A DNA stretch of 64,000 nt. Origin: Alphaproteobacteria bacterium (GTDB taxonomy: Bacteria; Pseudomonadota; Alphaproteobacteria; Micavibrionales; Micavibrionaceae). Shown here piece after piece: positions 20,231-28,754 of the stretch. Every line of letters begins with the position of its first letter. Position 1 is the stretch's first letter. The DNA is taken from the NCBI GenBank assembly GCA_016125135.1, contig WGMJ01000003.1, positions 62,001 to 126,000 on the forward strand, in the 5' to 3' direction. The notes below the pieces were generated by a model, which was not told the DNA's origin, did not search any database, and worked only from the letters and a program-made list of their open reading frames with translations. The translations under genes were made by a program, and so were the position numbers.

Positions 20231-21409
20231 TTAAGCGGCTTTAGCGGCTTTTTTGGTTGCTTCAACGACCTTTTGTGCGGCGTCCGCCAGATTATCAGCA
20301 GCGATAATGGGCAGGCCTGATGTTGAAAGGATTTTCTTACCCTGCTCGACATTTGTCCCTTCAAGGCGCACAACCAGAGGCACTTTTAACTGCACTTCTT
20401 TTGCAGCGGCAATTACACCCTCTGCAATGATGTCACAGCGCATGATACCGCCGAAGATATTTACCAAGATGCCCTGCACTTTCGGGTCAGACAGAATGAT
20501 TTTGAAAGCGGCTGTGACCTTCTCGGCATTCGCACCACCGCCAACATCAAGGAAGTTAGCTGGGTCACCGCCGTAATATTTAATGATATCCATTGTGGCC
20601 ATCGCAAGACCAGCGCCATTGACCATACAGCCAATATTGCCATCAAGGGCTACATAAGAAAGATCATAATTCTTCGCTTCGCGCTCTTTCGGGTCTTCTT
20701 CTTCCTCGTCGCGCATGTCAGAAACTTCTTTCTGACGGTAAAGCGCGTTATCGTCAAAGCCCATTTTGGCATCCAGCGCAATGATTTTGCTGTCTTTTGT
20801 GAGCACAAGCGGGTTGATCTCGATCATCGATGCATCAAGCTCGGTAAAGGCTTTATACATTTGCAGCATAAAGCTTTGCGCGCTCTTGAGTGCGTCGCCT
20901 GTAAGGCCAAGGCTGAATGCGATTTCACGCGCGTGGAAAGGCTGCATACCTGTTGCTGGGTCAATCGAAACTTTTTTGATTTTCTCGGGTGCTTTATGCG
21001 CGACATCCTCGATATCCATACCGCCTTCGGTTGACGCAACAAACGTCACACGACCTGTACCACGATCTAAAAGAACAGAGAGATATAATTCCTTATCAAC
21101 CGCAGCGCCCTCTTCGATATAAAGGCGGCGTACTTTTTGCCCCGCGGGACCTGTTTGAATTGTTACAAGCTGCATACCAAGCATGCGTGTTGCTTCAGCC
21201 TTTACCTCATCAATGCTTTTCACAACTTTCACGCCGCCGCCCTTACCGCGACCCCCCGCATGAATTTGTGATTTTACAACCCATACGGGGCCGCCCAGTT
21301 TTTTGGCAGCGTCAACAGCTTCATCAACCGTAAAGGCAGGGAAACCTTGTGGAACGGCAACGCCGTATTTTTTCAGAAGGGATTTTGCCTGATATTCGTG
21401 GATATTCAT
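20231..21409 (-). CDS. sucC: Succinyl-CoA synthetase beta subunit
   Basis: This is the nucleotide-binding ATP-grasp subunit of succinyl-CoA synthetase. It begins [17 protein letters not shown], has the glycine loop [14 protein letters not shown] near residue 50, and the C-terminal domain blocks [15 protein letters not shown] and [14 protein letters not shown]. The 392-aa length is normal. The Ala/Lys-rich C-terminal tail is a common variation. First gene of sucCD; upstream is a 180-bp AT-rich region shared with the divergent small ORF at 21589. Confidence 0.98.
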   Translation of the reverse strand: MNIHEYQAKSLLKKYGVAVPQGFPAFTVDEAVDAAKKLGGPVWVVKSQIHAGGRGKGGGVKVVKSIDEVKAEATRMLGMQLVTIQTGPAGQKVRRLYIEEGAAVDKELYLSVLLDRGTGRVTFVASTEGGMDIEDVAHKAPEKIKKVSIDPATGMQPFHAREIAFSLGLTGDALKSAQSFMLQMYKAFTELDASMIEINPLVLTKDSKIIALDAKMGFDDNALYRQKEVSDMRDEEEEDPKEREAKNYDLSYVALDGNIGCMVNGAGLAMATMDIIKYYGGDPANFLDVGGGANAEKVTAAFKIILSDPKVQGILVNIFGGIMRCDIIAEGVIAAAKEVQLKVPLVVRLEGTNVEQGKKILSTSGLPIIAADNLADAAQKVVEATKKAAKAA

Positions 21410-21588
21410 CTCTTGGAAACCTTTCAGATTAAAGGACTTTTTGCCCCGTTAATTTAAGCCCGAATCGTTAATATTTAATAGTGCCCCTTCAATAACATGC
21501 CAAAAAAGGGCTGAAAACCCCTGTTAACCACTTTTAATTTACGTAATATTTACCACTTTAATGACATTATTGTTAAGCGGAGGGATTC

Positions 21589-21756
21589 ATGGCAACACCA
21601 GGTAGACAATTAGAAGCCGTAAGCAGAAACGTTGGTCTGCACAATGAATTTAACCGTGGTGCAACTTCTGGCACGATTATACATGCGCAAGAATATCGGG
21701 ACCCCAATGCTGTAACGGCTGTTGAAATGGGAATGAATATGGCCGGTATGATTTAA
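21589..21756 (+). CDS. Small 55-aa protein with strong ribosome binding site
   Basis: ATG 21589 opens a 55-codon frame (MATPGRQLEAVSRNVGLH..., ending in NMAGMI) preceded by AAGCGGAGGG, with the Shine-Dalgarno core 5 bp before the start. Spacing and frame suggest a real small gene. The product is soluble apart from a mildly hydrophobic Met/Gly end (MGMNMAGMI). It is divergent from sucC and converges on the lipoprotein gene. I do not recognise it. Confidence 0.6.
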   Translation: MATPGRQLEAVSRNVGLHNEFNRGATSGTIIHAQEYRDPNAVTAVEMGMNMAGMI

Positions 21757-21766
21757 CGGCTATTAA

Positions 21767-22711
21767 CTACTTCGGCCCGTCCTGATTTAACTGGCGACTC
21801 CATGCTGTCGGGTCGGGCGTAACGGATTTACAATCAACCGGCAATTCCAGCAAAGCACCCCATTGTTCAACCATGCCTTCAAGATGATCTGCACGTTCAA
21901 CAAGCGTGACATTCAAGCAGCTTTTATCGACAAATTTTTGCGCATAGCTTTCATAGATTGAAGGCGGGATAATATCATCACGCTGGCCAACGAAATGGCG
22001 TTGCGGCACATTGACAAGATCAAGCGCATAATCTGTCGGGTTCAAAGAACCGCTCATGGGGGAAACGCCGTGTAGCGTTGTAAAGGCGGTGTGGTCGAGA
22101 TTACCTGCAACTGTGCGCAGCGTTGTAATATCACTGCGTTCAGCGGCTAAAATAGCCGCAACCGCTGCGCCGCCGCTATAACCGACAATTTCAAATGACG
22201 GGATATTATATTCCTGCCTGTAATAATTCAGCGCGTCCTGATAGCTGGCAATGACCTCGGGCGCAACGCGTTTGTTGGTCCAGTAGGCTTGGTCACATTT
22301 TTCTTTCAAGCCACCTTTCTCGATATCCTTCTCGCCCGGGTTATTATAGGCCGTCCAGATCTGTTCTGTTTTTTCAGGAAACTGGCAAGGGCGCGCTAGA
22401 TAGATAACATTTTGCACACGGTCTTGCGCGGCGAGCTTCAGCGCAACGGGGTTCATTGGCGTCGGATCTCGGCTCACAACACGTTTGCTTTGCCATGCAT
22501 GGCCATCCCCTTCAATATAAATACGTGCTGGCTGTCCTTTTGCATGTATTCGCTCGTAAGCCTGCAAGCGGAAATTGCCGGCATCAATAACCTCAGGGTA
22601 AAGCTGGACGGGCATGCCGATATGGTTTGCCGATTCCTGCCGCACAAGCGTTGAGTTGGCACAGGCAACAAGAACAAGAAGGGGCGCAAGCGCGAGAATG
22701 AATCTTTTCAT
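21767..22711 (-). CDS. Lipoprotein with alpha/beta-hydrolase fold
   Basis: The N-terminus is a lipoprotein signal peptide (MKRFILALAPLLVLVAC) with the lipid-modified Cys at residue 17. The body has the hydrolase nucleophile elbow GYSGGAA near residue 170, an Asp candidate in GQRDDIIPP, and His in ERADHLEGM near residue 285. An early YIEGDGHAW segment may form the oxyanion region. It probably works at the inner face of the outer membrane or in the periplasm as an esterase or lipase. The substrate is not evident. It stands alone, ending 10 bp from the stop of the convergent small ORF. Confidence 0.85.
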   Translation of the reverse strand: MKRFILALAPLLVLVACANSTLVRQESANHIGMPVQLYPEVIDAGNFRLQAYERIHAKGQPARIYIEGDGHAWQSKRVVSRDPTPMNPVALKLAAQDRVQNVIYLARPCQFPEKTEQIWTAYNNPGEKDIEKGGLKEKCDQAYWTNKRVAPEVIASYQDALNYYRQEYNIPSFEIVGYSGGAAVAAILAAERSDITTLRTVAGNLDHTAFTTLHGVSPMSGSLNPTDYALDLVNVPQRHFVGQRDDIIPPSIYESYAQKFVDKSCLNVTLVERADHLEGMVEQWGALLELPVDCKSVTPDPTAWSRQLNQDGPK

Positions 22712-22833
22712 GGTACTAGTTTTACCACCAAGCGCGGCCTATACCAAGGGGCTAACACTTTGTTTTCAGTGGATTTCGTGCGCTTTGGGCGTTTTATGTT
22801 GAATTTGCAACGCCCGCCTCGCTATAAAAATAT

Positions 22834-23535
22834 ATGGCCCTGCCCCCACCCGTCATAGAAAAGCATGAAGGCTTCACGGTTATCCGTGATGATGCCCTGT
22901 CCGGCGGGACAAAACGCCGCGTGCTGAATGATTATCTCGGCACACTTGAAGCGGATGAATTTGTTTACCCCTCGACGCCCTATGGCATGGGGCCTGTTGC
23001 AATTGCCTATGCTTGCCGTGACCTCGGCAAGCAGGCCACGCTATTTTATCCGCAGCGCAAACGCGAGCGCTTCACGGAACAAATGGAAACTGTTCTTAAG
23101 CTCGGTGCAAAAATTGAGCTTGTCCCCCACGGCTATATGAGCGTTGTAAAAGCACGCACAAGAGAATATGCCGAAAAAACGGACGCGCACCTGCTGCCGC
23201 TCGGCCTTGCAATACCTGAAGTGCAAAACGCTCTCACAAAAATTGCAAAAGATTTACCTGTGCTCCCGAAACAAGTCTGGTGTGCAACAGGCACGGGCAC
23301 TTTAACCCGTGCATTGCAAGCCGCATGGCCGAAAGCCGAACACCACGCCGTACTTGTTGCAATGGAACCCACAGCGAGTTTAGGAACTGCTATTACCCAC
23401 AAAGCCGCGGAAGATTTTGCACAAAGCGCACGCATATTGCCGCCGTATAATTCGCTACCACAATATGATGCAAAAGTATGGCAATTCGTGAGCACACAAG
23501 GCCGCAAAGGCGCACTCATCTGGAATGTCGCTTGA
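22834..23535 (+). CDS. Small PLP-dependent fold-type II enzyme-like protein
   Basis: The pattern VIRDDALSGGTKRRVLNDYL near residue 17 resembles the Schiff-base lysine segment of fold-type II PLP enzymes such as ACC deaminase and D-cysteine desulfhydrase (there GGNKxRKL). Later blocks YPSTPYGMGPVAIAYACRDLGKQATLF and WCATGTGTLTRALQAAWP match the helix/strand order and the Gly-rich phosphate-binding loop of that fold. At 233 aa it is about 100 residues shorter than typical members, so the enzyme may be minimal or altered. It converges on the ASCH-type gene with 10 bp between stops. Confidence 0.6.
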   Translation: MALPPPVIEKHEGFTVIRDDALSGGTKRRVLNDYLGTLEADEFVYPSTPYGMGPVAIAYACRDLGKQATLFYPQRKRERFTEQMETVLKLGAKIELVPHGYMSVVKARTREYAEKTDAHLLPLGLAIPEVQNALTKIAKDLPVLPKQVWCATGTGTLTRALQAAWPKAEHHAVLVAMEPTASLGTAITHKAAEDFAQSARILPPYNSLPQYDAKVWQFVSTQGRKGALIWNVA

Positions 23536-23545
23536 ATTAACGGCA

Positions 23546-24079
23546 TCATTTCAAATGATGGTGGCGTATTTGCGCTGGCTCTTCGCCGCGCTTGATTGCC
23601 TTCGCAGCCTTAATGATATCTTGCTGGCTGTAGTTGATTAAGAATGTGCCCCCACTTGCCGGAATAAACGGATAGATAAGCCGTGGTCTTGCAAGCACCA
23701 AATGGTTATAGCCCGGCTCGGCCCAATAGCTGTCAGACCCCTTGCCGTCTTTCTTCTCAAAGCAATCGATAATATCAACAACACCCACAAGCTTGCCGCA
23801 CAAGGCTGCAGCACGTTCAAAATCCAACTTCTTGCCGCTAATTCTTTCATAGTCCGCGATATTGGCTATATCACGATGTGGGGGCATAGCGCTGGCGTGC
23901 ATGCCAAATGTGCCGCGTAATTTATTGTAGCTATCACCAGAACGGTTCTCGATATCTTTGCCGTCATAAGCAATCGCCGCATTCCAAATAGCGCGATAGC
24001 TGATTGTTTTTAAATATCCTGTCAGGCCATCATAACTGATACGTGGAAGTACGTCTTCCCATTCAAGTTTCTTCGCCAT
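23546..24079 (-). CDS. ASCH/EVE-like domain protein
   Basis: The start at 24079 (MAKKLEWEDV) is chosen for its AGGGAGA ribosome binding site; a longer frame to 24175 reads through a tRNA fragment and is unlikely. The 177-aa product fits the ASCH pattern: KDIENRSGDSYNKLRGTFGMHAS (the conserved ENR...RG...IHAS), then LVGVVDIIDCFEK, then SYW and LARPRLIYPFIPASGGTFLINY. ASCH/PUA-like proteins bind RNA or modified bases, and some hydrolyse modified nucleosides. The role here is unknown. It lies beside a tRNA-Arg gene. Confidence 0.65.
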   Translation of the reverse strand: MAKKLEWEDVLPRISYDGLTGYLKTISYRAIWNAAIAYDGKDIENRSGDSYNKLRGTFGMHASAMPPHRDIANIADYERISGKKLDFERAAALCGKLVGVVDIIDCFEKKDGKGSDSYWAEPGYNHLVLARPRLIYPFIPASGGTFLINYSQQDIIKAAKAIKRGEEPAQIRHHHLK

Positions 24080-24097
24080 TATTTTCTCCCTTAAATT

Positions 24098-24124
24098 ATG
24101 GCGCACCCGGCGAGATTCGAACTC
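24098..24124 (-). repeat. 27-bp copy of the tRNA-Arg 3' end
   Basis: This stretch is identical to 24188-24214, which forms the 3' end (T-arm, acceptor strand and CCA) of tRNA-Arg. The 90-bp unit between the copies contains a GC hairpin and an inverted echo of the T-loop sequence (GAGTTCGAAT at 24158). It may be a remnant attachment site or a decayed tRNA duplication. Confidence 0.85.
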
Positions 24125-24188
24125 CCGCGCGGCACGCCGCGCAATTTTGAACCCTAGTGAGTTCGAATAACACAAAGCACATTATTCA

Positions 24189-24265
24189 TGGCGCACCCGG
24201 CGAGATTCGAACTCACGACCTCGTCCTCCGGAGGGACGCGCTCTATCCAGCTGAGCTACGGGTGC
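24189..24265 (-). tRNA. tRNA-Arg (anticodon CCG)
   Basis: A full cloverleaf is visible on the minus strand: acceptor GCACCCG/CGGGTGC, D-stem GCTC/GAGC, anticodon stem CGTCC/GGACG with loop CTCCGGA (anticodon CCG), T-stem GTGAG/CTCGC with loop TTCGAAT, discriminator G and an encoded CCA. Confidence 0.95.
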
Positions 24266-24311
24266 CTGAGGCTAATTAACAATAGATTGGGGGGTAAAGG
24301 CAAGCGATAGG

Positions 24312-25238
24312 CTAGGCAGCGCGGGTTAACTGCACAAAAACATTCTCTAGATCGCTTTTTTGTGTCGCAACATCGACAATTTCATACCCAGCCCCTTGAA
24401 TAAGCGCGAGGATTTTACCCACCGGTGTATCAGATGGTGAGTAGGAAATAACAAGTGTGCGGCTATTGGGTTGCGAAGGACGAAATGGCTTCAGACTTTC
24501 AGGGATCGTTTCGACCGCACGGTCGACACGTACAACAACGGCTTTGTCCTTCAAGCGCCCGAGCAATGTATCTTTACTTTCGTTTGCAATGATCTCGCCG
24601 TTATTAATGATCGCAATCTGGTCACAAAGCTGCTCGGCTTCTTCCAGATAATGTGTGGTGAGCAAAATTGTTTTACCTTCGCGGTTCAGCTTCTTCACAT
24701 TTTCCCAAAGCATCTGACGCAGCTCTACATCTACGCCTGCTGTTGGTTCATCAAGCACCAGAATAGGCGGGTTATGCACCATGGCTTTTGCTACCATTAA
24801 ACGGCGACGCATACCGCCAGACAATGAACGTGTATACGCATTTGCCTTGTCAGCAAGCCCGACAAGATCAAGCAATTCTTTTGTACGTCGTTCGCTGGTG
24901 GGTACGCCGTAAAGACCTGCTTGAATATCCAGCAACTGTGCAGGCGTAAAAAACGGGTCGAAATTAATTTCCTGCGGCACAACACCAATGGCGTTTTTGG
25001 CATTGCGCGCATCTTGATCAAGATCAACACCCCATAAATTCACCTCACCTGCAGTTTTATTCACCAGCCCCGCCATAATATTAATGAGTGTTGATTTCCC
25101 CGCGCCGTTCGGCCCGAGTAATGCAAACAAGCTTCCTTTCGGAATATCCAGATCCACGTCCTTCAGCGCGATTTTTTCAGGGTATTTTTTGCTGGGGGCG
25201 TAGGTTTTGCGTAAGCCCTTAATTTCAATTGCGTTCAT
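24312..25238 (-). CDS. ABC transporter ATP-binding protein, exporter type
   Basis: This 308-aa ATPase has Walker A GPNGAGKST near residue 42, signature LSGGMRRRL near 140, Walker B ILVLDEP near 160 and the switch His in TTHYLEEAEQLC. The C-terminal ~90 residues form the extra domain of DrrA/CcmA-like exporters. The permease that should pair with it is not adjacent: tRNA-Arg lies downstream and a hydrolase gene lies 5 bp upstream on the same strand. The cargo is unknown. Confidence 0.92.
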   Translation of the reverse strand: MNAIEIKGLRKTYAPSKKYPEKIALKDVDLDIPKGSLFALLGPNGAGKSTLINIMAGLVNKTAGEVNLWGVDLDQDARNAKNAIGVVPQEINFDPFFTPAQLLDIQAGLYGVPTSERRTKELLDLVGLADKANAYTRSLSGGMRRRLMVAKAMVHNPPILVLDEPTAGVDVELRQMLWENVKKLNREGKTILLTTHYLEEAEQLCDQIAIINNGEIIANESKDTLLGRLKDKAVVVRVDRAVETIPESLKPFRPSQPNSRTLVISYSPSDTPVGKILALIQGAGYEIVDVATQKSDLENVFVQLTRAA

Positions 25239-25243
25239 GCTGT

Positions 25244-26155
25244 CTAACTATCCAACCTTTTATGTTCAAATGTGCCGTCAGCACCCAGATAGTTTGCAAA
25301 GCCGCCTTTGACAAGCCAGTCGAGACCTTCTTTCTCGCCCTTTAGATAGTAATTCCAATAGGCCAGTGAAGCTTGCAGAATAATATCTTCATGCCGTTCG
25401 CGCTTGCTGTTTTCTTTCAGTTGCCCGCGGCTGCCATTATAAACCATATGGTCACCGTCCTTCAGAACCAACAAATACGATTCCGGTGCGCCTGAATGTT
25501 CGTAAGGCGCAAGGCGCAAATCGTAGGTGAATCCTTCAAGCGGGCTTTCATCATCCGTCCCCGTCATAAAAAACATCGGGATTTGAAAACCGCTATACAT
25601 GATGGCAGGGTCTGCCCCGTGGCGGTGCGCAGGCACAGGGCTATAAAGAATGCCTGCCTTAAACGCAGGCCATGGCAATTGATATTTACGCGAGCCTTTA
25701 ACGATATATTGTCCCGCCATAATTTGTGTTGTAAGCGAGCCAAACGAGTGGCCCGACATACCAAGCCGCGAAAAATCGATTATACTCCAGATCGGGTTAT
25801 TTTTTTGCGCTTCTGCCTCTATAAACTGCATGACAAAAGGGACATCTTTATAACGGTTCAGCACCGCCTTGCGCGGGATAAAAGCTTTGCGGATATTTTC
25901 CCACGGGTGGCCGGGCTTGCCCTCCCATAAAGAAGTATCAGTCCCTAAATGTTGTAAATGCAAAACCGCGTAATTATTTTCAGCTAAATGACGCGCAATA
26001 AAGCCCGCACCATCAGCACCGCCACCGAGCCCGTGCGACCAGACAACCAGCGGCAAATTTTTTTCACCCTCAGGATAATAAAATTTGAACGGGACCTTGC
26101 GGTTGTCCCGTTCAGAATCGATAAACTCGCCTCGTTCGATGAGTACGCGTGCCAT
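25244..26155 (-). CDS. Alpha/beta hydrolase, PAF-acetylhydrolase/dienelactone-like
   Basis: This 303-aa protein has the oxyanion segment VVWSHGLGGGADGAGF near residue 37, the nucleophile elbow MSGHSFGS near 133 and a late His in KDGDHMVYNG near 240. It lacks a signal peptide, so it is likely cytosolic. The pattern is like the platelet-activating-factor acetylhydrolase/chlorophyllase group of predicted dienelactone hydrolases. It stops 5 bp before the ABC ATPase start and is probably co-transcribed with it. The substrate cannot be deduced. Confidence 0.85.
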   Translation of the reverse strand: MARVLIERGEFIDSERDNRKVPFKFYYPEGEKNLPLVVWSHGLGGGADGAGFIARHLAENNYAVLHLQHLGTDTSLWEGKPGHPWENIRKAFIPRKAVLNRYKDVPFVMQFIEAEAQKNNPIWSIIDFSRLGMSGHSFGSLTTQIMAGQYIVKGSRKYQLPWPAFKAGILYSPVPAHRHGADPAIMYSGFQIPMFFMTGTDDESPLEGFTYDLRLAPYEHSGAPESYLLVLKDGDHMVYNGSRGQLKENSKRERHEDIILQASLAYWNYYLKGEKEGLDWLVKGGFANYLGADGTFEHKRLDS

Positions 26156-26197
26156 GGAAAAAAGAATGGCTTATTTTCAGGTTTTATCAAGGCCTAA

Positions 26198-26752
26198 TTA
26201 TCCGTCACATTCTACAAACGGTGCTGTATAGGTTACCCTGGCCCAAGCAGTCTCGCTGATAACGCCTTGTTTCAATTCCAGCGCTTGGAATGCATCTCCT
26301 GCGTCTGAATACACAGACTCTATTTTACGTGCAAGTTCAGCACTAAACCCAAGGCGATTGTAAACGCGCGGCCGCGCCAAGAGCATAATAAGCTCAAACT
26401 CCAGCAACCGTGCCTGCTCCAGCAAACAATCGGCCAAGCCTTTAGCGAGTTTGAGACTTCTATGTTGCTTGGCCACAGCGCCGGGCGCGATAGCGCCTGT
26501 TTTCACGGGGCCCTTATCTGTAAGGCCTGTGATTTCACTTAATAAAATGTGGCCCGTGACTTCCCCCTGTGCTGATACTGCGACCAGCGACATTTGAGGG
26601 ATGAAATGTCCGCCATCCCGTAGTTGGTCTACAAGCCGCGCCTCATTTTCCTGGCCAAAGACATCCTTATTGAGCTGTCTTATTTTTGCAATGTCTTCTG
26701 CTGTTTCCGTACGGATAACAAAGCCATCATACTTCCATGTTTTCGTTGTCAT
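26198..26752 (-). CDS. GNAT-family N-acetyltransferase
   Basis: The protein has the GNAT layout: beta1-alpha1 start FVIRTETAEDIAKIRQLNKDVFG, the LVAVSAQGEVTGHILLSEI strands, an AIAPGAVAKQHRSLKLAKGLADCLLEQA segment where the acetyl-CoA pyrophosphate loop belongs, and a RVYNRLGFS motif near residue 125. In typical GNATs that loop reads Q/R-x-x-G-x-G/A; here it is QHRSLKLAKG, so the first glycine is replaced. The length of 184 aa is normal. It resembles the YhbS-type subgroup, whose acceptors are generally unknown. It is upstream of and separate from the hydrolase-ABC pair. Confidence 0.85.
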   Translation of the reverse strand: MTTKTWKYDGFVIRTETAEDIAKIRQLNKDVFGQENEARLVDQLRDGGHFIPQMSLVAVSAQGEVTGHILLSEITGLTDKGPVKTGAIAPGAVAKQHRSLKLAKGLADCLLEQARLLEFELIMLLARPRVYNRLGFSAELARKIESVYSDAGDAFQALELKQGVISETAWARVTYTAPFVECDG

Positions 26753-26756
26753 TCAT

Positions 26757-26784
26757 AAAAAAGCAGCCGAGTGGCTGCTTTTCC
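26757..26784 (-). terminator. Terminator after mdh
   Basis: AAGCAGCC and GGCTGCTT pair around GAGT. On the minus strand it ends in six T residues and lies 20 bp beyond the mdh stop. Confidence 0.85.
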
Positions 26785-26803
26785 TCTCTTAATTCATTAG
26801 GGT

Positions 26804-27823
26804 TTAGGCGGCGTGTTTTTTGCAGCCACCACCGCAGCAATCTTTGGAGAACAGATGTTCAACACCTGCGCGTTCTTCGCGCAGTTCTTTTTCTGTTGCC
26901 TCCATACGCGCGCGTGAGAATTCATTAATTGAAAGCCCTTGCACGATTTTGTATTTGCCGCCCTTACAAATAACGGGGTAACCATAAATGACACCCGGTG
27001 CGATGCCGTATGAACCATCTGACGGAATACCCATGCTCACCCAGTCACCAGCAGCTGTGCCAAGCGCCCATGAACGCATATGGTCAATTGCCGCGGAGGC
27101 CGCAGAAGCAGCAGATGATGCGCCACGCGCTTTGATAATTGCCGCGCCACGTTGCTGTACATCAGGGATGAATGTGCTTTCGTACCAACCTTGGTCAACT
27201 TGCGAAAGCGCTGCCTTGCCCTTCACTTTTGCTTCGTGCAGGTCAGGGTACTGTGTCGAGCTGTGGTTGCCCCAGATCGTCATACGTTTGATGTCAGTCG
27301 CTAGCGCGCCTGTTTTTTCTGCAAGCTGTGAAATAGCGCGGTTATGGTCAAGACGGACCATGGCTGTGAAACACTCAGGCGCGAGGTCAGGCGCGTTCAT
27401 TTGTGCAATCAACGCATTTGTGTTTGCTGGGTTACCAACAACAAGCACTTTGACATTGCGTTTTGCATGATCATTCAACGCTTTGCCTTGCGGTGCGAAA
27501 ATAGCGCCGTTGGCTTCAAGCAGATCCTTACGCTCCATACCAGGGCCACGTGGGCGGGCACCAACAAGGAATGCGTAATCAACGTCTTTGAAAGCAACTT
27601 CCAATTTGTCTGTTGCAACAACACCGTGCAGTAGCGGGAACGCGCAATCATTAAGTTCCATCACTACACCCTTCAGCGCTTCAAGCGCCGGTGTAATTTC
27701 AAGCAGATGGAGAATGACAGGCTGTTTGTCACCCAACATTGCACCTGAAGCAATGCGGAAAAGAAGCGCATAGCCGATCTGGCCTGCAGCACCGGTAACA
27801 ACGACACGGACGGGAGCTTTCAT
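26804..27823 (-). CDS. mdh: Malate dehydrogenase (NAD, cytosolic-type) with Cys-rich tail
   Basis: The enzyme interconverts malate and oxaloacetate in the TCA cycle. It has the Rossmann start [21 protein letters not shown], substrate-loop arginines in [15 protein letters not shown], the catalytic His in [14 protein letters not shown] near residue 188 and the [13 protein letters not shown] helix. This is the approximately 330-aa cytosolic/chloroplast-type branch rather than the shorter LDH-like type more usual in alphaproteobacteria. The end is odd: after the normal last helix comes [15 protein letters not shown], three cysteines and a His that could bind metal. Terminator follows. Confidence 0.96.
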   Translation of the reverse strand: MKAPVRVVVTGAAGQIGYALLFRIASGAMLGDKQPVILHLLEITPALEALKGVVMELNDCAFPLLHGVVATDKLEVAFKDVDYAFLVGARPRGPGMERKDLLEANGAIFAPQGKALNDHAKRNVKVLVVGNPANTNALIAQMNAPDLAPECFTAMVRLDHNRAISQLAEKTGALATDIKRMTIWGNHSSTQYPDLHEAKVKGKAALSQVDQGWYESTFIPDVQQRGAAIIKARGASSAASAASAAIDHMRSWALGTAAGDWVSMGIPSDGSYGIAPGVIYGYPVICKGGKYKIVQGLSINEFSRARMEATEKELREERAGVEHLFSKDCCGGGCKKHAA

Positions 27824-27943
27824 GGGGAATACCTTTCTTGAAGCGGGGGTCTGAATTTTTGCTTCTGAAACTTAACGCTTTTAAGCAAAAGCGGCAAGGG
27901 CAGCGCCTTGATATATGTCTTCCACCTCACTATGTTTAAGTTT

Positions 27944-28444
27944 ATGCCGAAACAAAAAGCACCACGCCTCGCTTCATTCCCGCCCGTTGCCGACGACCGC
28001 GCGCATACGCTTATTCTTGGCACAATGCCGGGTGCAAAATCTCTTGAGGCAGGTGAATATTATGCCCATCCACGCAATCAATTCTGGCGCATGATGGGTG
28101 CGCTTTATGGCGCAGGCCCCGAGTTGGCCTATCAGGAAAGACTGGCGATTTTAAAAGAAAATGGCGTTGCGCTTTGGGACGTTTTAAAGCATTGCGAACG
28201 TGAGGGCAGCCTCGACTCAGCGATTAAAGACCCGCGGCCGAATGATTTTGCAGGGTTTTTTGGTGAATATCCCGACATAAAGCGCATTGTTTTTGGTGGA
28301 CAAAAGGCGCAAACCCTCTTTAACCGGCTCGTAGCCCCGCACCTTGAAGAAGTACGCCCCACTTTTTGCGTGCCATCGCCCAGCCCCGCGCATACCATGA
28401 ATATTAATGAAAAGCTGGAAAAATGGCAGAAAATACTTGAATGA
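27944..28444 (+). CDS. DNA-deoxyinosine/uracil-type glycosylase (UDG superfamily, HDG/Mug-like)
   Basis: The motif LILGTMPGAKSLEAGEYYAHPRNQFWRMMGALYG, here spread over residues ~23-56, is the core of the hypoxanthine-DNA glycosylase family within the uracil-DNA glycosylase fold, and the end motif is VPSPSPAHTMN. Such enzymes remove deaminated bases at the start of base excision repair. I chose ATG 27944 (MPKQKAPRL); ATG 27932 and a TTG at 27908 are in frame upstream and no ribosome binding site decides. It is divergent from mdh and followed by a weak terminator. Confidence 0.85.
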   Translation: MPKQKAPRLASFPPVADDRAHTLILGTMPGAKSLEAGEYYAHPRNQFWRMMGALYGAGPELAYQERLAILKENGVALWDVLKHCEREGSLDSAIKDPRPNDFAGFFGEYPDIKRIVFGGQKAQTLFNRLVAPHLEEVRPTFCVPSPSPAHTMNINEKLEKWQKILE

Positions 28445-28472
28445 AATGCAAAAAATGCATATCAGCTCCCTC

Positions 28473-28497
28473 AAAATACAACTTGTATTTTTTCCAA
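28473..28497 (+). terminator. Weak terminator after the DNA glycosylase
   Basis: AAAATACA and TGTATTTT form an AT-rich stem with a short loop, continuing into TT, 29 bp after the stop codon. Confidence 0.5.
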
Positions 28498-28605
28498 GTT
28501 TAACTTATTAAATACCCATATTTCGGACAAAAGGCGTAAATTCAGGGTGTTTTTATACCAATGTCCCAATGCGTAGTTTGAGTAAATAAAGTTTGATTCT
28601 CCCCC

Positions 28606-28646
28606 AAGTCCTGCAAATTTAACATTTGCAGGACTTTTCTTTTTTG
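28606..28646 (+). terminator. Strong terminator with no gene directly upstream
   Basis: A perfect 13-bp stem AAGTCCTGCAAAT/ATTTGCAGGACTT is followed by TTCTTTTTT. The glycosylase gene already has its own terminator 110 bp earlier, so this one may end a small RNA that starts between them (see findings). Confidence 0.8.
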
Positions 28647-28694
28647 CCGAACGATCTAATACTTGAAAATCCGGCAGCCGAAGTCCCCTAGCTG

Positions 28695-28722
28695 TTGACA
28701 AAATTATGGCAACGAGTATCCT
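28695..28722 (+). promoter_or_regulatory. Promoter of the 28755 gene
   Basis: TTGACA at 28695-28700, a 16-bp spacer and TATCCT at 28717-28722, 32 bp before the ATG. Confidence 0.55.
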
Positions 28723-28754
28723 GCCTTAATAATAATGACGAGGGAGAAAAAAAT

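Noticed and set aside
24080-24175. N-terminal extension of the ASCH-type protein
   Set aside because: It would translate the duplicated tRNA 3' end; the internal ATG at 24079 has a good ribosome binding site.
28471-28701. Minus-strand ORF of 76 aa
   Set aside because: It runs through two terminator hairpins and the promoter of the next gene, has no ribosome binding site and no protein-like pattern.
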